Assembly: GCA_006937955.1 (NCBI GenBank)
Contig: SSNP01000155.1
Coordinates: forward strand, 784,364-848,363
Source: Pachypanchax playfairii
Taxonomy: Eukaryota; Chordata; Actinopteri; Cyprinodontiformes; Aplocheilidae
Direction of reading: 5' to 3'
Length of the DNA: 64,000 bases
Made by a program: the position numbers and the translations under genes
Notes under the pieces: model-generated
The model's database searches: none
Seen by the model: only the letters and a program-made list of their open reading frames with translations
Told to the model about the DNA's origin: nothing
Part shown: in pieces, positions 44,111 to 54,555 of the stretch
Position numbering within the stretch: position 1 is the first letter of the stretch
Layout of the letters: each line of letters starts with the position of its first letter

Positions 44111-45384
44111 ACGAGCAGCAGCTTGTATGTGTGTATGTGTTAATATAAAACAATCACTCAGATCTGCATAAAATGTTTCTGGTTGATAGAAATCTAAGGT
44201 CAAATATGGAGAACACAGAGGAAGAGTTCTTGCTCATAACTGGGCATGAACTGTTATTTGTGATAAAAATCTTGTTAGTGCACAATTCCAAGCTGTTGTT
44301 GACACCTGTCTAAGGGGCATATGGCGTTTGATTTAATGTTGTGCAGAAAAGCCTGCATTCCTTCTGAGGTGTGAACTGTGCTCTTTTTGGCTCTGCCTGC
44401 AGGGTGTGAATGAATGTGAGGTGTTAAATCAGCATTTGGGATTTTCATTAACTTCAGGAGATCATAATCTCACAATTGTGCAACACAAGTTTTCAGTACG
44501 AGTGAAGAAATATATTTTTACTCTTTCATGCCGCCAAACATGGGGACGCTCCAGGCGGGGATTGACCGTCGGGAATACTGGGAGGCAGGGCCGTGCAGAG
44601 ACCTTTGAAGGGGCAGGTGCTCAAAAGTTAAAGAGGGGCACATAGAACCCGGTTTAACAACAACAACCCACATTTAATCAAAAATCTAACATGGAATCTT
44701 ATCATTACTATATCATTGGGCTGGGTGATATTGCTAAAAAATAAAATCTCAGATTAATTTTTTTGTTCGATTTCCGATTTTTTCCGATTTCCCCTACTTA
44801 TTAAGGAAAGCAACAAGTACAAACAACCGACAACTTTAAGCGACCGCTTCGGGGATTGTTCTCCACCGTACCTCTTTCCTGTCATCTGTACCTTTTTCCT
44901 GTTATATGCCAACCTGTCCACACATTATGCAACCATATAGGTCGATTTTGAAAGCTCCAAAAAATACAACCTGTGAGAGCGTTTTCAAATGACCTGTTGG
45001 AGCCTTTTCCGGGCTCCGCAATGACGTACTACCTACAGTGCATGCGCGCACCTTCCCAGAGGAGCTGACAACTCTGTTCAGCCAAACAAAACAAACATTC
45101 TGCAGCAATAGGTCTCATTTTAAAACAATGGTGAGCTTTAAAATGTAAAGATACATATAGACACACTGGAAAGCTGAATATTTAACGTTAAAAAGCAGAT
45201 CAACAGCAGATTGGGGTTGCATACGGATTAAAGTGTCATTTTCAAAATCGAACAATGCGGTCGTATTTTATGTGAGGTCGGGCTTTATATGCGGTGCCTT
45301 GTACAATAGATTTGGCTACAGTTAGCTATTGTTTGCAATTGTGCAAGAATGGCATTTATGTGCAATCTGAGGTGCATAAAGTGA
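44111..45384. other. fragments of dispersed repeats, no gene
   Basis: At 44588-44640 a CAGGGCCGTGCAGAGACC block and at 44720-44800 a GGGCTGGGTGATATTGC block with repeated CGATTT look like truncated ends of common teleost DNA-element families. No complete element was resolved. Confidence 0.4.
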
Positions 45385-46610
45385 CATGAAGTATCTGAAG
45401 TGTTAGTGGTCAGTGTTCAGCAGTCTGATGACCTGATGGAAGAAGCTGTCCCTCATCCTGCTGGTTCGGGACCAGATACTGCAGTACCTCTTGCCTGATG
45501 GAAGAAGTCTGAACAGTTTTTGACTGGGGTGATTGGAGTCCTCGGTGATCCTCCCCGCTTTCCTCGAGCACCACTTCCTGTAGATGTCCTGGAGGGAGGG
45601 AAGCTCACCTCCAATTATTCTTTCTGAACACCGTACCACTCTGCAGAGCTTTGCGGTTGTAGGCGGTGCTGTAGCCATACCAGGTTGTGATACATCCAGT
45701 TTGGATGCTCTCAATGGCACAACGGTAGAAGGTCCTGAGGATGTGGGGGCTTATTCCAAATCTCTTCAGTCTCCTGAGGAAGAAGAGGCGCTGCTGCGCC
45801 TTCTTCACTGTTTTGTCCGTGTGAACTGTCCATGTGAGATCCTCCGCTAAATGAACACCTAGGAAACGGAAGCTGCTCACTCTCTCCACAGCTGCACCGT
45901 TGATGGTGATGGGGGTATGTGCTCTTCTACATCTTTGGAAGTCCACTATCATCTCTTTGGTTTTTGTGACATTGAGGGATAGATTGTTCTCTTGACACCA
46001 ATGTGTCAGGGACCTGACCTCCTCCCTGTATGCCATCTTGTTGAAGTTGCCTTGTTGAAGTTGTTGCCGGTCGTGATAAATGCCACCTCTGGGTGCTTGG
46101 TTTACTGCGTGCTGATCGCGTTGTGGGTGAATGTAAACAGCCATAATAATGACTGCTGTAAATTCCCTCGGTAGCCAGACTGGCCGACACATAATCATAA
46201 GGTCCAGTGAGCAGTAGGACTTTATCGGGTGCACAATCACACCAGCTGTTTTTGATCATGAAGCACACACCACCACCTCTGCTCTTCACAGTTATCTCCT
46301 GTGACCTGTCCGCGCGGTGCACGGAGAACCCCGGGAGAGGAATAGCGGAGTCCGCTACCTTGTCCGATAGCCAGGTTTCTGTGAGGCAGATCACGCAGCA
46401 GTCTCGCATCTCTCGCTGGAATGAGATTTGTGCACGAAGTTCACACAGCTTGTTCTCCAGAGACTGCATGTTAGCCAGTAATAAGCTGGGGAGCGGTGGT
46501 CTGTTAGTGCAAGCTATAATCCTATTTTCTTCTAAACGAGCAGTCCACCGACCTGTGAGACTTTCATCGGCTTCCATGCAGAACCTGCTGGTGCGCGAAG
46601 GCGCAGGGAC
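45385..46610 (-). pseudogene. CR1/Rex1-like LINE, internally deleted
   Basis: Reading leftward, 46577-46200 gives the start of an APE endonuclease (LLLANMQSLENKLCELRAQI, CCVICLTETWLSDKV, GGGVCFMIKNSWC). After a large deletion, 46010-45650 gives the region after the RT catalytic block (WCQENNLSLNVTKTKEMIVD, VSSFRFLGVHLAEDLTWTVH, KKAQQRLFFLRRLKRFGIS). In another frame follows SLQDIYRKWCSRKA and LFRLLPSGKRYC to about 45403. The catalytic RT blocks and the second half of the endonuclease are absent. The 3' UTR continues to roughly 45300. The order is that of fish CR1/Rex1 elements. Confidence 0.85.
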
Positions 46611-47051
46611 TGTCTACAAATTACAACACTGAAAATATTCAGTTGCTTCATCTAGGACAGGTCAATAAAATTGTTAACATTTTTCATACTAGATTTCTTA
46701 GATTAGAGATGGATGTTTTTAGATTTTTTAACAGCCTTAAATAACTCAAGGTATATGGTGGTAAAAAAAACATTATGAATATTAATTTGCTCTGTCAGTT
46801 GTATAAATTGATTTGGATAAAGGACTATTTTCAATCCAATGTTTTATTATTAAAATTGGCCAAAAATATACCATTGCATGTTGTAGTACCACACAAGACA
46901 CAGTACACATAACCATCATCCCTTGAGCTTATTATAGCTCATATTTTGGGAAAATAGGCTTAAATTACATTTTATGGTCTTTTTCATGATGTAATAACTG
47001 CATTGTAACATCAGTCTCAGGCTTACATGAACAATGGTGGGACCTATTTTA

Positions 47052-47116
47052 TTTAATCTACCACTAAACTGGTAAATGTGTAGGCTGCATATTTACCAGT
47101 TTAGTAGTAGATTAAA
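47052..47116. repeat. 26-bp inverted repeat, hairpin
   Basis: TTTAATCTACCACTAAACTG plus six bases (47052-47077) pairs with 47091-47116 with one G/A difference, across a 13-nt loop. Confidence 0.93.
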
Positions 47117-47727
47117 TCGAATTTCAGTTTATGTGGTTTGAGTAGGTTATTACAGGAGCACAACAATATTTATTTCATAGGGGAAAGAAACAAAAAAAGA
47201 TTGGAAAGGGATGAGGAATACAATGCTTGAGGAGGAAAAGGTGCATATGCTTGAGGAGGGTAGAACAGGTGTTAAGGTAAGGGACAAGACAAACAGCAAA
47301 TCCAATAACAGTCCAAGGTAATATCCGTCAATATAATAATTTAAAGATGTAAATTCAATCAACGATCAAAAATCCAAATGAAAATCAACAGGCATTGATC
47401 AGAAACCTCAGTGAGCATTAAATCCAAGAAGGCAGAAAAGGGCTAATTCATTCTGAGACTAAATACTAAACGAGACAAGGCAGGCATTGGAAAGTGTAGC
47501 AGCATTCATACAACTATCTGTCAATGGATTTGTAGCTTATCACTGCTTATAAAGGTGCAGAGACAACAGCAAACCATGAGGATGATTAGCCGAGAGCAGG
47601 TCAGGACAGTGGGCAGTCAGGACAGACAGGACTGGATACCAGCATGGCAAGGTTTGCTGTACAGTGGATTAAATTCTGGTCTTTAGCAGAGGTACCCTTA
47701 TGAAATGAGCTGAGGCAATACTGAGGC

Positions 47728-47835
47728 TGCTTGCAGCAGTATTTGTCTGCGGTGTCCATATATGGTATATCCTGCTGGTTTGACTTCAAGATGGGGGAGA
47801 AATTAAGATCTCGTGTATGAGTGTGCATGCACATG
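47728..47835 (+). repeat. dispersed repeat, partner of 41017-41140
   Basis: See the partner. It carries CATATATGGTATATCCTGCT and GTGTATGAGTGTGCATGCAC. Confidence 0.6.
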
Positions 47836-48139
47836 GGGTGCACGTGGGCTGGTAGAGGAAGCCTGGGGTGAACAAACACTCCACTTTTAAAAATTGGCTT
47901 TCCAGCCAGTATAAAATCATTAGGAAATCATAATATAAACATTTTGTTGTTACATTAACAGTATAAATTTGAAAAATAATATATTTGCAACAGTTTACAT
48001 TCAGAAAACAAAATATACAGTATAACTACTGTCTTATTTAAGGTAAATCATTCCCAGAAGCTGGGTGAGGCACCCTTAAAGCTATGGGCAATTGTCAAGA
48101 CTGATGGATCCGTCGTAGTTACACACTGTATTTGTATGG

Positions 48140-48540
48140 CTGGTTTGAGAGAAGCTTGCTTGGACATTAGGGGTGTTCACAAGCTCTCCTTCCTTAGACA
48201 TAAATTGTTTGCCTGCACTTCATCCAGCTCTTTATTTTTGGTGGGTAATTTGACACTGACATCTACTGTATACTGTTTACTGTGCCCTCAGTTATCGTTT
48301 CAGGACTTGTTTCGGGGGTTGTACTATAACGCTAGTTGTACTTTCAGAGATTTCCTGTGTCTCAGTAGGCCTGTCACTGGTTTGATCCATGCATATAGCA
48401 GCAATGTCTTCATGCTGGACATCAGCCATTTTAGACGCTGTGGTAGTGGGCTGATTCAAGTTTAGTCTTCATAGTTTTTGTCTTTTTCTCCTTTCATAGC
48501 TCTCCAGATCCCTTTCTGCTTTTCTTTTTATGGGAGATGG
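48140..48540 (-). pseudogene. unknown coding-like segment, copy 1
   Basis: The stretch 48328-48540 is about 99 % identical to 50379-50591. Minus-strand translation in the shared frame gives KRKAERDLESYERRKRQK, then a TGA where the other copy has TTA (Leu). It then continues with MADVQHEDIAAICMDQTSDR from an ATG at 48429 and VIVQPPKQVLKR to a TAA at 48292. Further left, in other frames, lie TKNKELDEVQANNLCLRKES (coiled-coil-like) and MSKEGELVNTPNVQASFSQT. The charged composition looks coding, but the frames are broken and no acceptor precedes this copy. The arrangement faintly recalls linker and coiled-coil regions of THAP-type transposases; this is a guess. Family unknown. Confidence 0.4.
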
Positions 48541-48606
48541 CCGGTGAATGTATACTGTACTGTACTAGATATATACAAATGTGTATACATATATATGTAT
48601 GTTTTT

Positions 48607-48662
48607 AGTAATCAATGGGTACATTGTAATATATATATATTACAATGTACCCATTGATTACT
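48607..48662. repeat. perfect 56-bp palindrome
   Basis: AGTAATCAATGGGTACATTG… is followed without a spacer by its exact reverse complement. The centre is an (AT)n stretch between 48634 and 48635. Confidence 0.97.
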
Positions 48663-50342
48663 GTTATGTCATTGTTTGAGATAATTTGGATTGCTAAAAT
48701 GATTAAATAAAAAGTCTGCCAATAACAAACACTCAGATAAATATAATAAAATATGCATGGATAGATATGCACAAGGCTTTTAAAAAAGCTTTAAATGTCT
48801 TACTTCTCCAACAAGATTTTGTTGTATTTAGAATTTAGCAGTCAGGAGCTCACCTTGTGCTACAGCCAGATAGGAGAAAGGCTTTGCTTCAAGCACTCTG
48901 TCAATGATGTGCTCAGAGTTATTAGCATTTAAATGAGAAAAAGAAAAGTGTCATATTGAGATCACAGAAAAAAACTTTCACAGTAGGAAACTTGTTCAAC
49001 ACTTGAAGTGTGTTTAAAACAAACTTTTTCCATCTCCTGAGTGAAGTGATTGAGTTTGACTGAGTTAGTGAACAAGTTAGGGAAGGAGAAGAGGGTGGAA
49101 GAGAATTTCAAGCCTTTTGATCACACTGAAGCAGGGTGTGGTGTGAGGGTTGGGGCAAAGATTACGACTAAATCATCTTTCCTTGGCCCTATCTGGTATA
49201 AGGCCTTCAGCATCTCTGTTGTTTTTAACAAAAAGTGGAAATCCATAAACTTTATAGACTCTGAGGATCTAAAAACAGCTTTGTTGCTTGGAACAACAAT
49301 CCACAGCAGCCAGAATATAGGAAACGGCTTTGGTTTTCTTCCAGTTTTTACATATTACAAGGCCAAAAGAAAGAGATCCTTCTTGGTTTTGTCTGAGGTG
49401 ACAAAATAAACTCATGCTACAGAGTGTATTTGTGAGTGTAGCTTGTTGAACACAATTTTGTGTGTATGTGCTGAGGAACAGGTGAGTTCATTTTCCCTCC
49501 ACAGTTTTACATCACTGTTGATATAACGTGAAGGGAAAATATTCTGTAATTGAATAAAATCCCTAACATCAGTGTAGGAAGAAATAACTGGCCCACTTTT
49601 AGGTTCACAATAAACTTCTGTTCTCCAGAAAGCAAAAAGGGGGGCTGTGTGGGTTTGTGTGGCAGCATTTTCATAAGTAACCCATCTACAGAAGTCTGAA
49701 TGGTAATTTCATCTAGAGGTGGGTCATGCTTGTGTCATACTCTGTGTTGTCATGCTTCCTTTTTACACAAACTTTCTGGGAGGTACCGGACTGCGACAGA
49801 GTTGATTTTGGATTGCCACGAACCACAGGAGAATTACAACTGCATGACATCACTGAACAACCAAGTATTTGAATATCTATTTTAACATAAATATCTTAAG
49901 AGGTAGCCAACATTGCAATGCAACATGTATTACAGCAACAAAGCTGTGAAACAAGGTACAAACTGTTGAAATTTTGAATTATTCTTTATGTTTGTGCTGG
50001 AAAAAACTATATTGTTGCAATCTGATGAACATTTTAAAAAAGTCATATAAACCTGAATCACTTTAGATTGTTTGCTTAGGCCAAATTATATGTTTGGTTT
50101 TCCAGGGATAGACCCTGGTATTCATAACTGCTTGATTAACATTGCATCAGAGATATACTCCTGAAAAGCAACAAAAGCCTTCTAGCCTATGAATATTTTT
50201 ATCTGGATCAATGTCAAAGCTGATGCAACACTTTATATCACCCAAGTTAAATCGAGTGAACAACGCAGCAACTGATATATTAACAAACGCACACATTAAT
50301 TATCACTGGTGTTTTGATTATACATTCATACGTGTAAAATGG
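48663..50342. other. no recognised feature
   Basis: A 119-codon open frame at 49050-49409 (plus) has no recognised domain and lacks a convincing start context. The remainder is AT-rich. Confidence 0.4.
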
Positions 50343-50773
50343 TGTGGCAACGTTAATAACTGTAGCTCTGGTTCCTTAAACGCTAGTTGTACTATCAGAG
50401 ATTTCCTGTGTCTCAGTAGGCCTGTCACTGGTTTGATCCATGCATATAGCAGCAATGTCTTCATGCTGGACATCAGCCATTTTAGACGCTGTGGTAGTGG
50501 GCTGATTCAAGTTTAGTCTTAATAGTTTTTGTCTTTTTCTCCTTTCATAGCTCTCCAGATCCCTTTCTGCTTTTCTTTTTATGGGAGATGGGACATGCTG
50601 AAAGATAGCTGGGATGTAGGCTGGTGATAGTGGGTCATCACTTACTTCCCCTGTAAAGAAAACACATAATTTAACCTATTAATTAGTAGTGATGTTGGTA
50701 CAAGTGATTTTGACTACACATTTNAAGAGACAGATACATATGTGTGGCAACGTTAATAACTGTAGCTCTGGTT
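50343..50773. repeat. 31-bp direct repeat pair around an N
   Basis: TGTGGCAACGTTAATAACTG and 11 further bases occur at 50343-50373 and again at 50743-50773. One undetermined base lies at 50724 between them. The pair flanks the candidate exon. Confidence 0.9.
50379..50597 (-). CDS. candidate internal exon of unknown gene, copy 2
   Basis: A minus-strand acceptor (CTATCTTTCAG, adjacent to base 50597) opens HVPSPIKRKAERDLESYERR, then KRQKLLRLNLNQPTTTASK, MADVQHEDIAAICMDQTSDR and PTETQEIS. The reading stays open to SDSTTSV, where a TAA follows. Unlike copy 1 there is no stop in the KLLRL segment. The phase at the acceptor agrees with the donor of the candidate exon at 51042-51121 (both phase 0). 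No donor was found at the left edge, so it may be a terminal exon or a duplication breakpoint. The product is strongly charged and probably nuclear. It may be a transposase linker or a host gene; I do not recognise it. Confidence 0.4.
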
Positions 50774-51041
50774 ACATTGCCAATCTGTTCTGTGGAGATG
50801 GACCATCAATATTTAATGAACTTAAGAGTACAAACATGTGCACATTGTCATTAATAGTGATTAATGGATATACGTGTAAAATAATGCTGTGCCTTGTTTT
50901 CAGTGAAAAGGTATCAATATAATCTTAGTTACTTACGTCCTACAAAATGTTCACAACTCTGACTCTTTGTGTGTGTGAGCGCTTTTTTCAACTGCTTGTC
51001 TCATCAGACAGGATCAGTAAGAAAACTATCAAATGACATAC

Positions 51042-51121
51042 CATCTTTCTCTTTCTTTCACTTAGAATTTGAAGTGCCGACTGTGACAGTTCATCATCAT
51101 GTTGCTGAATCAATGATCCTG
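51042..51121 (-). CDS. candidate exon of unknown gene
   Basis: On the minus strand the acceptor CTTGTCTTCAG opens a segment reading GSLIQQHDDELSQSALQILS and ERKRKM, ending AAGATG before GTATGT, a good donor. The phase is 0 at its 3' end, which matches the segment at 50379-50597, so the two could be spliced together. Eighty bases is a normal exon size. Composition (acidic then basic) suggests a nuclear protein or a transposase linker. No upstream exon was found. The plus-strand reading of the same bases is less convincing. Confidence 0.35.
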
Positions 51122-51989
51122 CTGAAGACAAGCTGGTAGTTTGCTCGCATATTAAGTTATAAGTTTTATTTTAAATACATTTTATTGGACAAATGTGTAA
51201 AGCAGAACAGAGGTGTACTAACAGAACATGTATTTATAACATGTTCAGGCTACATTTATACAAATTGAACAGAACAGTTAGGCTACGTGTCATTGACAAA
51301 GAAAATGTTTTCTACTCAGAAAATCAATGAATTTGGGCTGCACAAAAGCTTTTGATTTGATTTGACAGTTAGTTACTGGCTGTTGAAGTAACGGATGATT
51401 TGTAATTAAACAAAATACACAGTTTTGATTAGATTAATTCTCGATATAGACAAAGTTAAAGGTAAATTACTTGTACATATCAAGGTTTTTTCTTTAACAC
51501 AGGTAAAAAGTAGAATGACTGCAATCAGTTATATTGTACCATCAAGAATTGAGGTGAAGAGTTTGTGAAGCAAACGGCGTACAACCTGGCATCGATAAAA
51601 TAAAATCCTAACATCAGTGGTCTAAACAGCAAAAACTACATACAGATGTGGAGGACACACAGAAAACACAATCTGAGCTCTGTGCTTTCCTGCTGGCTTC
51701 TTATCTCTTGAGCTGATTTGACTCTGCTAGGTGCAGTGAATGCTTCCTAAATATGTCATAAGACCTTTCTAATTAAGAGTACAATACTTCCTCTGGAAAC
51801 TTTTTGACTTCATGCTCTTTGATAAAACAATAAGGTCCTAGCCTATGAAGGTTTGACTGATGGTAATTGGCCTGTGGGTAATATTGTAATAGGTAATATT
51901 GTGCCACCTGCATTTTATAAATGAATGTACACACATATATATATATACACCTTCCTTTTTTTAATTTTTGACATCTGCCTACCTTGTGA
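51122..51989. other. no recognised feature
   Basis: AT-rich. A short TA microsatellite lies near 51930. No exon was recognised upstream of 51121. Confidence 0.4.
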
Positions 51990-52565
51990 AACATTGTTCT
52001 GGATGTTGGATTGGATTTTGTAATCTTGGGCTCCAAGAGATGAATTCTCGTGAGATTTGGAGCTTTCCAAACCCACGAAAATCCATCTTGTACTGCTCCA
52101 GCTAAAATCGTCTATCTCGGTAAAATAATTTTTGGACCAATCATGTGTTAGCCTTTTGCTTTGGGGCGGGTGTTCAGCTATGATTAGCAGCAAGTGCCCA
52201 GACAGGCAAAGAAAAAAAACATGGCTGCGCCAGTGGGTAAAAGGAGAACTTGAGATGATTTATTCATTGACAAATGAGGAAAGGTAAAAACTTTGTGCAT
52301 TTCTTGATGGTAAAGCTATGTTGTGCTTTTCGTAGTGGTAACGATGTGTGTGCTTTACTCCCAACTGGAGTTGCAAGAGCTTGATTTACTGTGATTGGTT
52401 AAAGACAAATAATCAAAGGCAGACACTTGCTGGTGCATCCTCCAGTCAGCTTAAAATATTAAACCAGATGGCCCCCCTTATATAGATCGTTTCAAATGGA
52501 GTAGTTCCAGATGTGTTTCCCCGACTCGACAAGAGGTGGGGCTACACATAGATCTGGCAGAGCCA
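51990..52565 (+). repeat. dispersed repeat family (copy 2), uninterrupted
   Basis: Homologous to 12059-13460 but lacking the nested MITE. It holds ATGGCTGCGCCAGTGGGTAA (from 52221), a short basic frame, and AGGAAAGGTAAAAAC (a donor-like site), which resembles the 5' exon of a transposon gene; a TGA interrupts it. The right end CGACTCGACAAGAGGTGGGG matches copy 1. Confidence 0.7.
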
Positions 52566-53945
52566 TGTTATGGATTTTGTGCATTGCAAGAAACTTGTTA
52601 AAGGAACAGGATTGGTTTGGATTTTGGGTGTTGTTAAGCATTTCATCACTAACCTTCACTCTCCTGCTCCCATCATCCCAAGTGTTTCTAACAGCTTACC
52701 TCTTCTAATTGCTCACCCCTCTTAATTGCCATTTTCAAACATATCTGAAAATCTCCCTCCTACATACCTACTTGAAGATCAGCAGAAAAACTTGTCTGGA
52801 AACAGACCTGCAAATGCTCCTATTCCTCTGTCTCCAGGAACTTCTGTGATGCCATCATCTTCCAAATTTTTTTTTGGATTGTTTTTATTTTTGTTAATTT
52901 ACAAAAAGGCTGCTAACTTTAGGAAAGGAAATTAAGATTTTCTCTCCCCTGCTGGATTTCTTACTTTGACAGCATATTTAGGGATTGCCATAAGTTGAAT
53001 TGTTTCAGTTTTACTGCTGAAGGGTGTGCTTTACACATACTGTTGATGATGATCTTGTAGATGCAGCATTCATGCATAACATTCATCATTTAGTGTAAAG
53101 GAGATAAGTTATGACACTGCATACGAAAACCAGTTGATCACCTCAGTGTCAGTTTCCTGTGTTCTGACTCATGTTTCTGCACTCCTATGACTATATTTGA
53201 ATCAGATGTGAATCAGAGGAAATGCATGCATGTTTGCACTTCAGTATCACCCACAGATATCTTAGCAAGGTTTGCAGTTAGGATCAAAAGAAGGTATGTA
53301 CACAACCATTGTCAATATTATCTTAAAATCATTGGCAACTGTGGCATATCAGGAAGTGTGAACACTTTGAGGTCTTTCAGTACATAGCCCCCATTCCCTA
53401 AAGTGCATAACAAAGTGTAAATACATGGCAGTTCTGATGCTACCAGGAGACTTATTAACCTAATGTTTCAAGTTGTATTAAAACTCAGGGTTTTTGCCAT
53501 AATGCTCGAGTGCCAATGGGCTCTGCATGTCTAGGCCAAGTAACAATTCAACTAAATTTTCATGAGGGTATGTTTCATAAAATTTCAGAACTCTAGGTTT
53601 TACAAGTGAAAAATATTAGATATGAAAGTGGTTCATTTCCTAATACACCTCAGGTCTGAGGTGGCCAATGTGGTGAGAGATAGGACTTGAAGATGGCCAC
53701 CCCCAAAATCTGCAGTGATTTTAAGTTCTAGATTTCTGAATTTATTTGTGTAATGCATCAGGTTCTTAATCAAATTGTTGGTGGGCAATTTTACATATGA
53801 AAGGGTTGCTTTGAAATATGTTTATATCACAGTGTAAAGACATAACTTTTATGCAGTCAACCAAAACTCTAACATCTTGATTTTGATTTTGGATGTGTAA
53901 GTGTGCACAAAATGTGCAAGTACTAGGAGACAAGGGTGCCATAAC
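52566..53945. other. no recognised feature
   Basis: AT-rich sequence without recognised repeats or exons. Confidence 0.45.
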
Positions 53946-54528
53946 TGTCAGGTCTTGGGGTTTTGTTTGATTTAGTTTTGAGTTCCTGTGGGTTCCAGAT
54001 CTTATCTGTGATTTTGTGTTGTTTATTCAGTTCCTCTTGTTCCCATGTCTAGTCTGGTGTCCTGTCTCATTCCCCGTCTTTAGGTTCAACTTTTATTTTT
54101 GCCCCAGTCCTGGTTTCTGGTTTAGCTTTTATTTTGGTAATGATTGTTCTTCCTGTGTCCCTGCTATAATGTGAGGTCTCTTCATTCACCCGTCATGTTT
54201 ACTTCCTCATTCATCAGTCCCCAGTGTTTTCAGCTTCTGTTTTGTGTCCAGATGTTTTGTGTTTGTTCATCAGTTCAGGTTGTATTTAAGTCTCGTGTGT
54301 TTGTTAGTCCAGTGTCAGTTTGTTCTCATTTCCCTCCGGTCACTTTATGGATTACTCAACCCTGGATTATTATAATCATCATTTCTTTGTCGCCTGGTTC
54401 CGTCCTTCACCCTCCTCGTCCTGTAAGTTTGTTTTGCTGCCCCGTCAGCTGTTTTGGTTTCTTATTAAAGTTTTAGTTTCTCATCATGTTGTTTCAAGTC
54501 GCTTTGTTCTGCACTTGGGTCCTTTACA
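53946..54528 (+). repeat. LTR of the 54-57 kb element
   Basis: It starts TGTCAGGTCTTGGGG and ends CTTGGGTCCTTTACA. A GTATTTAAGTC TATA-type box lies near 54288. Similar to the solo LTR-like block at 3778-4284. Confidence 0.6.
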
Positions 54529-54555
54529 ACCACCACCAAAACAGAACAAACTGAA

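Larger units (their letters stand above)
46611..48139. other. mostly unannotated spacer
   Basis: It contains the hairpin at 47052-47116 and the dispersed repeat at 47728-47835. The stretch 47440-47640 has an LTR-like look on the minus strand but no defined ends. No gene recognised. Confidence 0.4.

Noticed and set aside
49050..49409. 119-codon plus-strand frame
   Set aside because: No domain, no splice context and no similarity to a known family; length alone is not enough.
48136..50516. Plus-strand frames sharing a 40-residue end
   Set aside because: The shared part is the antisense of the more protein-like minus-strand segment and reflects the 213-bp duplication.
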